Part shown: positions 35,521 through 43,255 of the stretch, one piece after another
Layout of the letters: every line of letters starts with the position of its first letter
Numbering within the stretch: position 1 is the first letter of the stretch
Assembly: GCA_038521345.1 (NCBI GenBank)
Contig: JBCBKU010000011.1
Span: 1 to 64,000 of the forward strand
Direction: 5' to 3'
DNA: 64,000 bases
Source: JBCBKU01 sp038521345
GTDB taxonomy: Bacteria; Pseudomonadota; Alphaproteobacteria; Rhodobacterales; Rhodobacteraceae
The notes under the pieces: model-generated
What the model was told of the DNA's origin: nothing
Seen by the model: only the letters and a program-made list of their open reading frames with translations
Database searches by the model: none
Made by a program: the position numbers and the translations under genes

Positions 35521-35928
35521 ATGAAGCGTAACAGCCGCCTTTCGTTGGCACTCCACACCCTGAGCCATATGGCCGGAGACCCTGATCGCCTCCGGACATC
35601 AGCCGATATTGCAGATCATGCCGGGACAAATCCGGTTGTCGTGCGTCGTGTTTTGGGGCGCCTGCGGGAAGCCGGACTTCTCAGCTCCGAGAAAGGGCAT
35701 TCGGGTGGTTGGAAGCTGGCCAAGCCGCCCAATGAGATCACTCTGGCGGACGTCTACCTGGCTTTGGGTGAGAACCTGATCGCAAGTGCCGAGGGCGATG
35801 ACGACATCTCAGATTGTTCCATTGAACACGCCTTGCACCGGCGCGTTTCCGGCGTCATGCGGGAAGTCGAGCAAAGCCTGATCTCAAGGCTTGGCGAAAC
35901 AACAATCGCCGAAGTCCGGGGCGCTTAA
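35521..35928 (+). CDS. Rrf2 family transcriptional regulator
   Basis: A 135-residue winged-helix regulator of the Rrf2 family: RLSLALHTLSHMA at the N-terminus, a TSADIADHAGTNPVVVRRVLGRLREAGLLSSEKGHSGGWKLAKPP helix-turn-helix and wing, and a C-terminal dimer helix. It has only one cysteine (in ISDCSIEHAL), so it lacks the three-Cys iron-sulfur ligand set of IscR and NsrR. It is divergent from the COG0523 operon and is the obvious candidate for binding the dyad between them. Confidence 0.9.
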   Translation: MKRNSRLSLALHTLSHMAGDPDRLRTSADIADHAGTNPVVVRRVLGRLREAGLLSSEKGHSGGWKLAKPPNEITLADVYLALGENLIASAEGDDDISDCSIEHALHRRVSGVMREVEQSLISRLGETTIAEVRGA

Positions 35929-36025
35929 AAGCGATTGCGCCCTCGCCAGTGCATGTTTGCCGTCTGGCGGGCCCGGACTCTCTTGCATCCACGAACGGGG
36001 CCCGCGCCATTGGTGTGGGTATGGC

Positions 36026-37180
36026 TCAGGCCGCGGACTTGCGCTGCCCGCCCAGAACAGCCTCCTGTTCGGCGCGCATCACCTGGTGAAGGTCGATATG
36101 CAGCGCACGCACCTCTTCCAGTGACCAGTCGAGCGATGCGATCCGATCCGTCACGTCGAAAAAGGGGATAGACAGCGCGTCCCTTTCTTCGCCGTAGGCG
36201 CGAAGCGCGCCCGCGCTTCCTTGCAGAAGTGCGCGGGCCAGCGCCCAAGCATCGCGCAACGCGTCGGTGATTCCATGGGCCGTTGCCGGGTCTTTGAAAT
36301 AGCCCGCGTCCCCAACCAGCGCCCACCCCCTGCCGGTGGCCTGCCGGATGTGACCCGGAGCGCCGGCAAATCGCCGTATCCGCTCGACCGGCCGGCCCGG
36401 CAAGAGGTCCGCTTCCGCACCGCAGTCCCGAAAAGCCCTTTGGAGCAGCCCGAACGGTTCGGTCTTCGACGGGCTGACCAACTCGCCCCGCGGCACCGAG
36501 GCAAAAGCACAGGCAAGACCGCCATTGGTTGGGATCAGGCCAGCCATGGTGCCAGGTCCATAAAGCCATTCGTAACTCTGGCAGCCTGGCGACTCGACGT
36601 AACTGTAGACCGAAGCCGTTGCGTGCTGGCTTGTACGAATGACCTCGGCGCCGGTGGCTTCGGCCACGGCCGAAGCGCGGCCATCGGCACCGATCAGCGT
36701 GTCGCAACGAACCTCCTGCAGTGACCCATCGGGCATCCGAAGGATCACGCCAATGACCCGCCCGTCGTGGCTCTTAATCAGCCGCACGAATGACGTGCGG
36801 AAGATCACGGCAGCACCCGCTGCGCGGGCCGCATCGACGAGAATCCGGTCAAGGACGTGCCGCCGCGGTGCATATAACCCCCCTGCCCGGCCTTTGGGCG
36901 CGACATCGACCGAGACGCGCTCGCCGCCATAAGTGAACACCGTCTTGCGGACCGCCGGCGTGTCAGCACCAATGATATCCGGCAGCACTCCTGCCTCGTC
37001 GAGAAGCGTGACCCCGAGGCGCATCAAGGCATGGGTTGAAAGTGTGTCGGTGCCCGGCCGATCGCGGTCGACCACGAGGACCCGCTGGCCGCCACGCGCG
37101 AGATGGAGCGCCGTGAAGGCACCGGCACACCGGGCGCCGACTATCACGGAATCGTAGTGGGGGTGAGGTGAGAGTTGCAT
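36026..37180 (-). CDS. FAD-dependent oxidoreductase (geranylgeranyl reductase/UbiH-like)
   Basis: A 384-residue flavoprotein. The N-terminal dinucleotide motif is VIVGARCAGAFTALHLARGG, the middle has LIGADGRASAVAEATGAE, and the second FAD motif is WALVGDAGYFKDPATAHGITDALRDA. Substrate unknown; the fold is that of aromatic hydroxylases and geranylgeranyl reductases. I chose the ATG at 37180, preceded by GAGAAAGG; a TTG at 37198 is in frame. It is the last gene after the second flavoprotein (16-base gap) and the OsmC gene, forming a three-gene operon. Confidence 0.85.
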   Translation of the reverse strand: MQLSPHPHYDSVIVGARCAGAFTALHLARGGQRVLVVDRDRPGTDTLSTHALMRLGVTLLDEAGVLPDIIGADTPAVRKTVFTYGGERVSVDVAPKGRAGGLYAPRRHVLDRILVDAARAAGAAVIFRTSFVRLIKSHDGRVIGVILRMPDGSLQEVRCDTLIGADGRASAVAEATGAEVIRTSQHATASVYSYVESPGCQSYEWLYGPGTMAGLIPTNGGLACAFASVPRGELVSPSKTEPFGLLQRAFRDCGAEADLLPGRPVERIRRFAGAPGHIRQATGRGWALVGDAGYFKDPATAHGITDALRDAWALARALLQGSAGALRAYGEERDALSIPFFDVTDRIASLDWSLEEVRALHIDLHQVMRAEQEAVLGGQRKSAA

Positions 37181-37194
37181 TATCGGGCCCTTTC

Positions 37195-38436
37195 TCAAGC
37201 GGCAGCGGCGCAGCTGAGTTGCGCGTACATGTGATTTGCGAGGTCGTGCGCATCGGCCGCAGCCCCGTCGACAAGGGTGGACTTCCGGCGGCGCATGAAG
37301 GGCAGGCCCATGGCGTACAGCCCCGGCGCGCCGGTCACGATGCCCCCGTCATGGACAAGCTGTCCGCGCCGATCGAAGACCGGCAGATCGAGAAAGCCGT
37401 GATCGGGTCGGTATCCCGTTGCCCAGAGCACCGAGGCAATCTCACCCGACGATAGCTTCAGCGATAGCCGCGGAACCGGGGGTAGTTCGGTTGGCGCCGG
37501 ACGATCCGGCCACGGCAATTCCCCCGCCAAGCCCTGCGCGTCGGCCCATGCGTCGAAGCGGTCCAGCAGCCGTGTCTGCTTTAGGTCGGCAAGGTCGCAG
37601 TGATTGCGCAACGCGCCCGAGAACAGCGCCTCTCCGTCGCGGACGGCTGACAAACGGCCCACGACCTGAACGCCTTGGGACTGGATCATGTTGAGATCAA
37701 GCGTCGACTCGCCCGCAGCGAGTTGCAGCGATGGCGTACGACGGACCCGCGAAAGATCATCGACATCGCGATAGCCGACATCCATGACGCCGGACGCATC
37801 CATCCACCACGCCACGTCGCGGCCCCGGTACCGGCGGGGCACACGAACATGCTCGCCCGCGGACAGGATCACCTGTCGCCCCGAGCTTTGAAGTTCGCGG
37901 GCAAGCTGGAGCCCGGACGCTGAACCACCGACAACCAGAACGCCGCCTTCCGGCAAATCGGAAGGCCGTTTGTAGTCGAAGGTCGTGAAAGTCGGCAGAT
38001 CGTGCGGCAACCCGAGCGACAAAGCCGGGATCGACGGACGCGCGCAGGCTCCGCTTGCAACGACAACGTTGCGGCAGTCAAACGGGCCGATCTGGGTGTG
38101 AACGCGATATCCATGAGGACCCGGCGTCACGGATCGCACCTCGATCCCGGTCTTGACCGGAAGGCGGTGTGTGTTGGCATAGCCCGCCAAACGGGACACC
38201 AGTTCGCCCTTCCCGCTGAACCCGTGGGGGTCTTTGCCGGTGTAGCCGCCGCCGGGCAGCCGGCTCTGCCAATTCGGCGTCAGCAACCGCAGGCTGTCCC
38301 AGCGATCCTTGCGCCAGGAATTGGCGATCAGGCCACGCTCGAGGATCACGTGATCGATCCCGCGCGTGGTCAGTTCATAGCTCATGGCGAGCCCGGCCTG
38401 GCCGGCGCCAATGATGACGGTCGTTGCGTAAGTCAT
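37195..38436 (-). CDS. Flavin-dependent monooxygenase-like NAD(P)/FAD oxidoreductase (CzcO-like)
   Basis: A 413-residue protein with an N-terminal FAD motif VIIGAGQAGLAMSYELTTRG and a second Rossmann motif VLVVGGSASGLQLARELQSSG for NAD(P). SWRKDRWDSLRLLTPNW is typical for the CzcO/FMO-like group, and LWATGYRPDHGFLDL is the ATG motif near the C-terminus. It probably oxygenates or oxidises a small sulfur or nitrogen compound; substrate not deducible. It lies 34 bases downstream of the OsmC gene. Confidence 0.87.
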   Translation of the reverse strand: MTYATTVIIGAGQAGLAMSYELTTRGIDHVILERGLIANSWRKDRWDSLRLLTPNWQSRLPGGGYTGKDPHGFSGKGELVSRLAGYANTHRLPVKTGIEVRSVTPGPHGYRVHTQIGPFDCRNVVVASGACARPSIPALSLGLPHDLPTFTTFDYKRPSDLPEGGVLVVGGSASGLQLARELQSSGRQVILSAGEHVRVPRRYRGRDVAWWMDASGVMDVGYRDVDDLSRVRRTPSLQLAAGESTLDLNMIQSQGVQVVGRLSAVRDGEALFSGALRNHCDLADLKQTRLLDRFDAWADAQGLAGELPWPDRPAPTELPPVPRLSLKLSSGEIASVLWATGYRPDHGFLDLPVFDRRGQLVHDGGIVTGAPGLYAMGLPFMRRRKSTLVDGAAADAHDLANHMYAQLSCAAAA

Positions 38437-38470
38437 GACGCTCGCTCCTTTTTTAGGTGATCGGAGTCGC

Positions 38471-39034
38471 TCAGGCGACCGAGACGCTCACGTTGGTGGG
38501 GTTGGTGATGACGTCGAAAACGGCCGAACGCTTCTGCGACTGAGCCACCAGGGCGGCGATGTCTGCCTCGGAGGCATCGGCGTCGATGTCGAAAGTCACG
38601 CGGATGTCGCTGAAGCCGTTGCGCACGTCGGCGTCGGCACCCAGAACACCGGCAAGGTCCATGTCGCCTTCGACATGTGCCGTCACCTTGTGCAGCTGGA
38701 TACCCCGGTTCTGCGCCACCGAGGCGACACCCGCAGTCAGGCAGCTGGCCAGAGCAGAAAGCGCGATCTCAAGTGGTGTGGCGCCGGCATTGCCCGCGGC
38801 AAATTGAGCAGGATGATCAGCGTCGATCATGAACGCGGCACCGCGCTCTTGCTCTTCGCCAAGACCGAAGAAGCCTTCGACGATCGAGCGCGACTGCACG
38901 CCCGTCTGCCATTCGCAGGTTGCACGCCAGGTGAACTGACCGGCAGCCGGCATGTCCGTGATGGCCTGCCGCGCACCCAGAAGTGCGTCGACGTTGACAC
39001 CGTTATCGGCGGTTAGGGGGGATTGAACGTTCAT
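38471..39034 (-). CDS. OsmC family peroxiredoxin-like protein
   Basis: A 187-residue OsmC/Ohr-type protein. PLEIALSALASCLTAGVASVAQNRGI carries the conserved Cys, and the HVEGDMDLAGVLG and VRVTFDIDAD-like strands are typical. OsmC proteins reduce organic hydroperoxides or handle reactive sulfur. The start at 39034 is set by AAGGAAAAAGAC; an upstream frame lacks similarity. First gene of the OsmC-FMO-FAD operon, whose promoter region contains GTTTC-type elements. Confidence 0.9.
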   Translation of the reverse strand: MNVQSPLTADNGVNVDALLGARQAITDMPAAGQFTWRATCEWQTGVQSRSIVEGFFGLGEEQERGAAFMIDADHPAQFAAGNAGATPLEIALSALASCLTAGVASVAQNRGIQLHKVTAHVEGDMDLAGVLGADADVRNGFSDIRVTFDIDADASEADIAALVAQSQKRSAVFDVITNPTNVSVSVA

Positions 39035-39427
39035 GTCTTTTTCCTTTTGGGTTTGCGAGATTGGAGAAGTGAGGGAAATCGTGCCAAGGCGGAGGACCCG
39101 GGCGATGCTGCGGACAACCCGGGTGGGCCATCCCTTGGTTTCGAAGCGATCCATTTCTGGAACGGCGCCGGCGGTGGTCATTGATCTTGCCTTTCAAGCT
39201 CTGGTTTCGAAGCGGCACAGGCGCCGTTCTTCGATGCGGGCAATGTGGCCGCGCGGCTTTTCGGTCGGATGTCCGAAACGCGATGACAGGGTTTCAATTG
39301 TCGCGCCCGACGGGGCCGCGTGTTTCAATCGTGAAACGGAATGCTTGAGGCGCGGTCGGCAAACGCCGGGCCACGCGGGCGCGGCACGATCAGCCTCGGC
39401 GGAAACCGGACGGTGGCGGGGCCGCGA
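39035..39427. promoter_or_regulatory. Promoter region of the OsmC operon with repeated GTTTC elements
   Basis: This 393-base gene-free stretch has a perfect 13-base direct repeat TGGTTTCGAAGCG at 39136-39148 and 39202-39214, a GTTTCAATTG at 39291-39300, and GTTTCAATCGTGAAAC at 39322-39337, in which GTTTCA and TGAAAC are perfect inverted arms. No ORF in it looks coding. It separates the histidine kinase gene from the OsmC operon. Confidence 0.55.
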
Positions 39428-40861
39428 CTACGCGCGGAGCGGATCGGTGCTGAGAGCGGGCAGATCGACAAGGAACGTCGCGCCCTTGGCGGCGTCCCGA
39501 TCCAACTCGATCGTACCGGAATGTGCGAGAACGATGCGGTTACAAAGCGCCAACCCGATCCCGGTGCCCTTGCCCGCCGCCTTGGTAGTAAAGAGCGGGT
39601 CAAAAATGCGCTTGGCGACGCTTTCAGATATGCCTGGTCCGTTGTCCGAAACGGTGAGCCGGACCATATTTTCATCAGGCAATTTAGTTGCGCGTAGATC
39701 GATGCGTGCGTCGGCCTGACCTGCGAGCGCCTGTTCGGCGTTGGTCATCAGGTTTGTCAGCACCTGAACCAGCTGCACCTCGTCGGCCAGAAGACAGGGC
39801 AGATCCGGGTCGACCTGCAGTGTTACATCGGTGCGGCCAAGGTCACCGGCTTCGAAAGCCTCGCGTGCCGTCTCAAGGAGCGTCCGGGGGGCGATCTCTT
39901 CTAATTGTAGCGGACGGTCGCGCGCCATGGACAGAAAGGTTCGCACAATCGACACGCAGCGCTCGGCTGCTGCGGCCACCTTATCGACGCGCTTTCCCGG
40001 AGGTCCATCGATGCCGTCTTCGGCAAGAAGCTGTGCGTTGCCGACGATGATGGACAGTGGATTGTTCAGCTCGTGGGCAATTCCAGCAAGGACCTCACCC
40101 AGAGCCGACATCTTTTCGGAACGAAAGACCTGCTGGCGTTGTCGGTCCAGTTCATCGCGCATCTTCAGCTCGTCGGTCAGATCAACGATACTGGAAACGA
40201 TTACATCCTCGCCGCGGTAATCGATGAGACGGGCGGAGATTGAGGCCTGGAATGGCGTGCCGTCAGCACGCCGCGCGGTGATCCTCATGTCGTCGATGCG
40301 GGAGTTGGGAAGGATCCCGGTTATGAAATCCGCACGCTCTTCGCGAAGGGCGAAGTGTTCGCGGCTGTTGAAACCCTTGCCGAGAAGAGCGGTCGCCTCG
40401 GGCGACCGGTAAAGGATCTGGCCATCTCCGATGCGGGACATCGTCAGGCAGGTCGGACAGGCTTCGAGCACGCGTGCCAAAAGGTGCTCCAACTCTCCAT
40501 CCGCCTCCAGCGGCCGCGTTGGGCCTCGGTCAAGTTTTAGCGCAAATCCACCCGTCGAAGCTGCTTTGAGGGAGAGGCGCAACGGGCCGATGCCGGTATC
40601 GACATCAAGCGTTTGCGCCATGGCGTTGTCGGTCGAGAGGTTCTCTTCCAGAAACAGAAGGCGTTTCTTGTCCTCGAACGACATCAGGTTCTGGCGGACC
40701 GCTTCTGACAACAGCATACCCCAAGGCGTTCCAGGAAGGGTGTGGGACATCATCCGCGGGAAGGCCTTCCCGAAGGCGGCGTTGACCGCAATCAGGTCCG
40801 CCTCGGGCCCAAAGATGGCCATGGGCACGTCGGCAAAGTCGAGGAGTTCCTCGGGCGTCAC
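39428..40861 (-). CDS. PAS-domain sensor histidine kinase (no receiver domain)
   Basis: About 477 residues. Two PAS-like regions (residues ~1-130 and ~140-255, the latter with VLEACPTCLTMSRIGDGQILYRSPEA) precede a HisKA domain with SEKMSALGEVLAGIAHELNNPLS (phospho-acceptor His in IAHELNNP) and a HATPase with NLMTNAEQAL, DNGPGIS and GTGIGLAL. It is a paralogue of the hybrid kinase at 46822. The start is unclear: I chose a GTG at 40861 just beyond the cyclase stop; the frame continues upstream to 40975 but overlaps the cyclase. It is last in the hydrolase-globin-cyclase operon. Confidence 0.87.
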   Translation of the reverse strand: MTPEELLDFADVPMAIFGPEADLIAVNAAFGKAFPRMMSHTLPGTPWGMLLSEAVRQNLMSFEDKKRLLFLEENLSTDNAMAQTLDVDTGIGPLRLSLKAASTGGFALKLDRGPTRPLEADGELEHLLARVLEACPTCLTMSRIGDGQILYRSPEATALLGKGFNSREHFALREERADFITGILPNSRIDDMRITARRADGTPFQASISARLIDYRGEDVIVSSIVDLTDELKMRDELDRQRQQVFRSEKMSALGEVLAGIAHELNNPLSIIVGNAQLLAEDGIDGPPGKRVDKVAAAAERCVSIVRTFLSMARDRPLQLEEIAPRTLLETAREAFEAGDLGRTDVTLQVDPDLPCLLADEVQLVQVLTNLMTNAEQALAGQADARIDLRATKLPDENMVRLTVSDNGPGISESVAKRIFDPLFTTKAAGKGTGIGLALCNRIVLAHSGTIELDRDAAKGATFLVDLPALSTDPLRA

Positions 40862-40889
40862 GTCGATACGAACCCGAGACGCCCGGCGC

Positions 40890-41918
40890 TCATTCCGACG
40901 CAGCCCCGGCCACCGGAGCCTCTCCCAATAGCACAAAGTCTCCGCCACCATCGGTGTCCACGGCGAACCGATCATCCATATGCGCGGCGGTCGTCGGGTG
41001 AAGCGCCGCCCGCATGTCCGGGGCGGCCGATTGCAGGCCCTGCGCCAGGCTTACTGCCGGACCGAAGACGTCGTAGATGTATTTCTGAACACCCACTACC
41101 GAGCCGATGACCGTGCCCGTCGCGATCCCGATCCGCGCCGTCCAGCGGATGGGGTGGGTCGTATTGCGCTGTTCAAGATACCGCAGGAACCTAAGCGCTG
41201 CGTTGCAAACGGCATCCGTGTGGTCATGGACGGGATCGGGCACGCCCGAGACAGTGAAATAACTGTCACCGGCGGTGCGGACGCGCTCGCATCCGAATTG
41301 CTCTCCGATCCGGTCGAACGCCGTGTACACATCGTTGAGTTCACTGACAATCACAGCCGGATCCTGATCGGCGACGAGCTGCCCGAAATTTGCAAATCCC
41401 AGCGTCAGCACGGTGACGTTCTCGAAGAGGCGAGGGGCAACAACGCCAAACGACTTGTACTCCTCGTAGGCGGTGCGCGGCATCATGTTCAAAAGCAGCT
41501 TCTCGACATGCTCTTTTTCGCGCCGGATTTCATGCGTGTTGCGCTCGACCATCATGGCATAGGAATCAATCATGGACTCCAGCTCTTTGATCCGGCTGAT
41601 GTTTTGGCAGACCAGGACGGCGATGTTCTCGTCTTCGTCCAAAGCGCGATTTCCTTCGATCGCCACGGTCATCGAACGGCGGCGGCGCTTGAAACTGACC
41701 TCGGTGGTAAACCCGTCCGACGTCTCGAGCTGCTGCAGCGCCGCTCCAAGCTCGGCCCCCGCCAACAGCTCTGACAGTTTTGCGTCACCCTCGATCGGAC
41801 CGAACCACTCACCGAACGTGTCGTTGGCGTAGCGGATCGCACCACTGCGCACGTGGACCAAAGCAACGCCCACGCCAATCGCACGCAAAAGCTGTTCGTT
41901 GATGGCCGCGATCGACAT
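40890..41918 (-). CDS. Nucleotidyl cyclase-like protein with degenerate active site
   Basis: A 342-residue protein: a PAS-like domain (residues 1-105), a signalling helix (about 108-150) as in haem-associated guanylate cyclases, and a class III cyclase domain (about 150-340, MMPRTAYEEYKSFGVVAPRLFENVTVLT). The first metal Asp is replaced by Gly 174 (LGFANF in place of SDIVGF), while Asp 218 in GDSYF is kept; the transition-state Asn and Arg are replaced by Ser 290 and Gly 294 (VSLAQGL in place of VNTASRM). It is therefore probably not catalytic as a homodimer, and may sense or transmit a signal. It overlaps the globin stop and the kinase follows. Confidence 0.85.
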   Translation of the reverse strand: MSIAAINEQLLRAIGVGVALVHVRSGAIRYANDTFGEWFGPIEGDAKLSELLAGAELGAALQQLETSDGFTTEVSFKRRRRSMTVAIEGNRALDEDENIAVLVCQNISRIKELESMIDSYAMMVERNTHEIRREKEHVEKLLLNMMPRTAYEEYKSFGVVAPRLFENVTVLTLGFANFGQLVADQDPAVIVSELNDVYTAFDRIGEQFGCERVRTAGDSYFTVSGVPDPVHDHTDAVCNAALRFLRYLEQRNTTHPIRWTARIGIATGTVIGSVVGVQKYIYDVFGPAVSLAQGLQSAAPDMRAALHPTTAAHMDDRFAVDTDGGGDFVLLGEAPVAGAASE

Positions 41919-42277
41919 CAGCGCGCCACCAGCAGGTCCCGCCGCGCCTCGAACGCACCAAGAACGGCTGCGGAGTCTTCGGGCTCGACCGAAAACTCGT
42001 CGAGCGTTTCTTGAACCAACTCCTTCAGTCGGTCGAAATGTACATCGCGGATGGTCAGAGCATTGTGGGCATTCGCGATATGCGTGTCGGTAAACGATGC
42101 GGGACCACCCATCAGTGAAGAAACGAACTTCGTTTGGTGATCGATGAGACGAGGCATATCGACATCGTCAAAGAACGGGCCGACATCATCGTCTTCCAAG
42201 AGCTTGTCGTACAGGCGCATGACGATCCGGCTGACGGTCGAGAAGCCGCCGTACTTTTCATAGGGTGTTTTTTGCAT
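41918..42277 (-). CDS. Group I truncated haemoglobin
   Basis: A 119-residue 2-over-2 globin. YEKYGGFSTVSRIVMRLYDKLLEDDDVGPFFDDVDM, the LMGGP turn and AHNALTIRDVHFD are typical. Aligned by eye to Mycobacterium tuberculosis trHbN, the pocket is Tyr B10 (residue 23), Leu E7 (44), Gln E11 (48) and proximal His F8 (71), the set linked to tight O2 binding and NO oxidation. It lies 29 bases after the hydrolase gene and its stop codon touches the cyclase start. With cyclase and kinase it suggests gas sensing or NO removal. Confidence 0.92.
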   Translation of the reverse strand: MQKTPYEKYGGFSTVSRIVMRLYDKLLEDDDVGPFFDDVDMPRLIDHQTKFVSSLMGGPASFTDTHIANAHNALTIRDVHFDRLKELVQETLDEFSVEPEDSAAVLGAFEARRDLLVAR

Positions 42278-42306
42278 GTTCGGGTCCCTCGGGCGGTTTT
42301 CTGACG

Positions 42307-43083
42307 TCAGGCGGCGCGTTTCTGCGGTTCACTCTGCCAGCACCAATCATTGTCGACAACGAAGTTGCGGAATTGCGGGCCAACGAGGTGCGGGTGCGAC
42401 AAGTGGCATGCGCCCCGCGCGCCCGGCACCCTGATCACAGTGGCTTGCGGCAGAACAATCCGAAGTATATGGCAGAGGTTCTGGATATCGCCGGGGACCC
42501 GTCGTCCGGTGAGAATCTGGATGGGGCACGCGATGGCGGCAAGATCTGCAAGCGCGATCGGCGTCTCCGACTGAACGCGCCAGTCGGAAACCAAGCGAGG
42601 CATCCCGGCGGCAAAACGGCGTTGCAGCCTGGTCGATGTGCGTGCCCAAGCCGAGCGTCCCATCCACCAATCGACCACTTTCTGCGCGGCTTCTACCGGC
42701 TGGCCACGCTCGACGCATGCTGTGGCCGTTGCGACCAGCCGAAGGTTCCGGCGGTAGGTCGGGCAATCATGCAGGTCGGACAATGCGGGAAGAATGTCTG
42801 GGTCGATCAGGGTCAGGCTCTGGATTGGATGCGTTGGGCTAAGAGCCATCCGGAGCGCGTGGCTTGCGCTGCTGCCATGGGCCACGAGATGTACGCCCGC
42901 GAAGGAACGCCAGATTGCTGGCTGCAAGTCCGCCGGCCGGACGATGGTCTGGGTTATCGATTGCCCACCCATTGTGTCGGCAAGGCCTTTCCACTCGCCC
43001 GCAGCACCGAGGGGATTGGACAGAAATAGGATTTCCGCGCGATGCATCCCGGGCTCTGCGGTGTCGGTCATAAAGTCGTACAT
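42307..43083 (-). CDS. Alpha/beta hydrolase-like protein
   Basis: A 258-residue protein. VHLVAHGSSASHALRMALS looks like a strand, nucleophile elbow (Ser in HGSSAS) and helix; LTLIDPDILPAL and ACPIQILTGRRVPGD fit later strands, and GACHLSHPHLVGPQFRNFV provides a candidate catalytic His. The elbow lacks the usual GxSxG glycine at the last position, so activity is not certain. AAGGAATAACCG precedes the ATG. First gene of the hydrolase-globin-cyclase-kinase operon; its promoter holds GTTTC elements. Confidence 0.72.
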   Translation of the reverse strand: MYDFMTDTAEPGMHRAEILFLSNPLGAAGEWKGLADTMGGQSITQTIVRPADLQPAIWRSFAGVHLVAHGSSASHALRMALSPTHPIQSLTLIDPDILPALSDLHDCPTYRRNLRLVATATACVERGQPVEAAQKVVDWWMGRSAWARTSTRLQRRFAAGMPRLVSDWRVQSETPIALADLAAIACPIQILTGRRVPGDIQNLCHILRIVLPQATVIRVPGARGACHLSHPHLVGPQFRNFVVDNDWCWQSEPQKRAA

Positions 43084-43134
43084 CGGTTATTCCTTGGTCG
43101 GGTGTTCTGATTGATCTCTTCTTCGGACATGCGT

Positions 43135-43175
43135 GTTTCGTTGCGACGTCCGCCCCGGTTTCGATTGTTTCAACA
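43135..43175. promoter_or_regulatory. GTTTC-type elements upstream of the hydrolase-globin operon
   Basis: GTTTCGTTGC at 43135-43144 and GTTTCGATTGTTTCAAC at 43158-43174 (two GTTTC units 9 bases apart) lie about 50-90 bases upstream of the hydrolase ATG. The 10-base core GTTTCGATTG fits GTTTCRATYG found in the other two promoter regions of this block. Confidence 0.5.
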
Positions 43176-43255
43176 AATGCCGTCGGCGGCGGGACGCGAC
43201 GCGGAACGGCCTACAATCCCTTGAAGGCAGGCCGCCGGGCGATCGGGCTGCGGGA

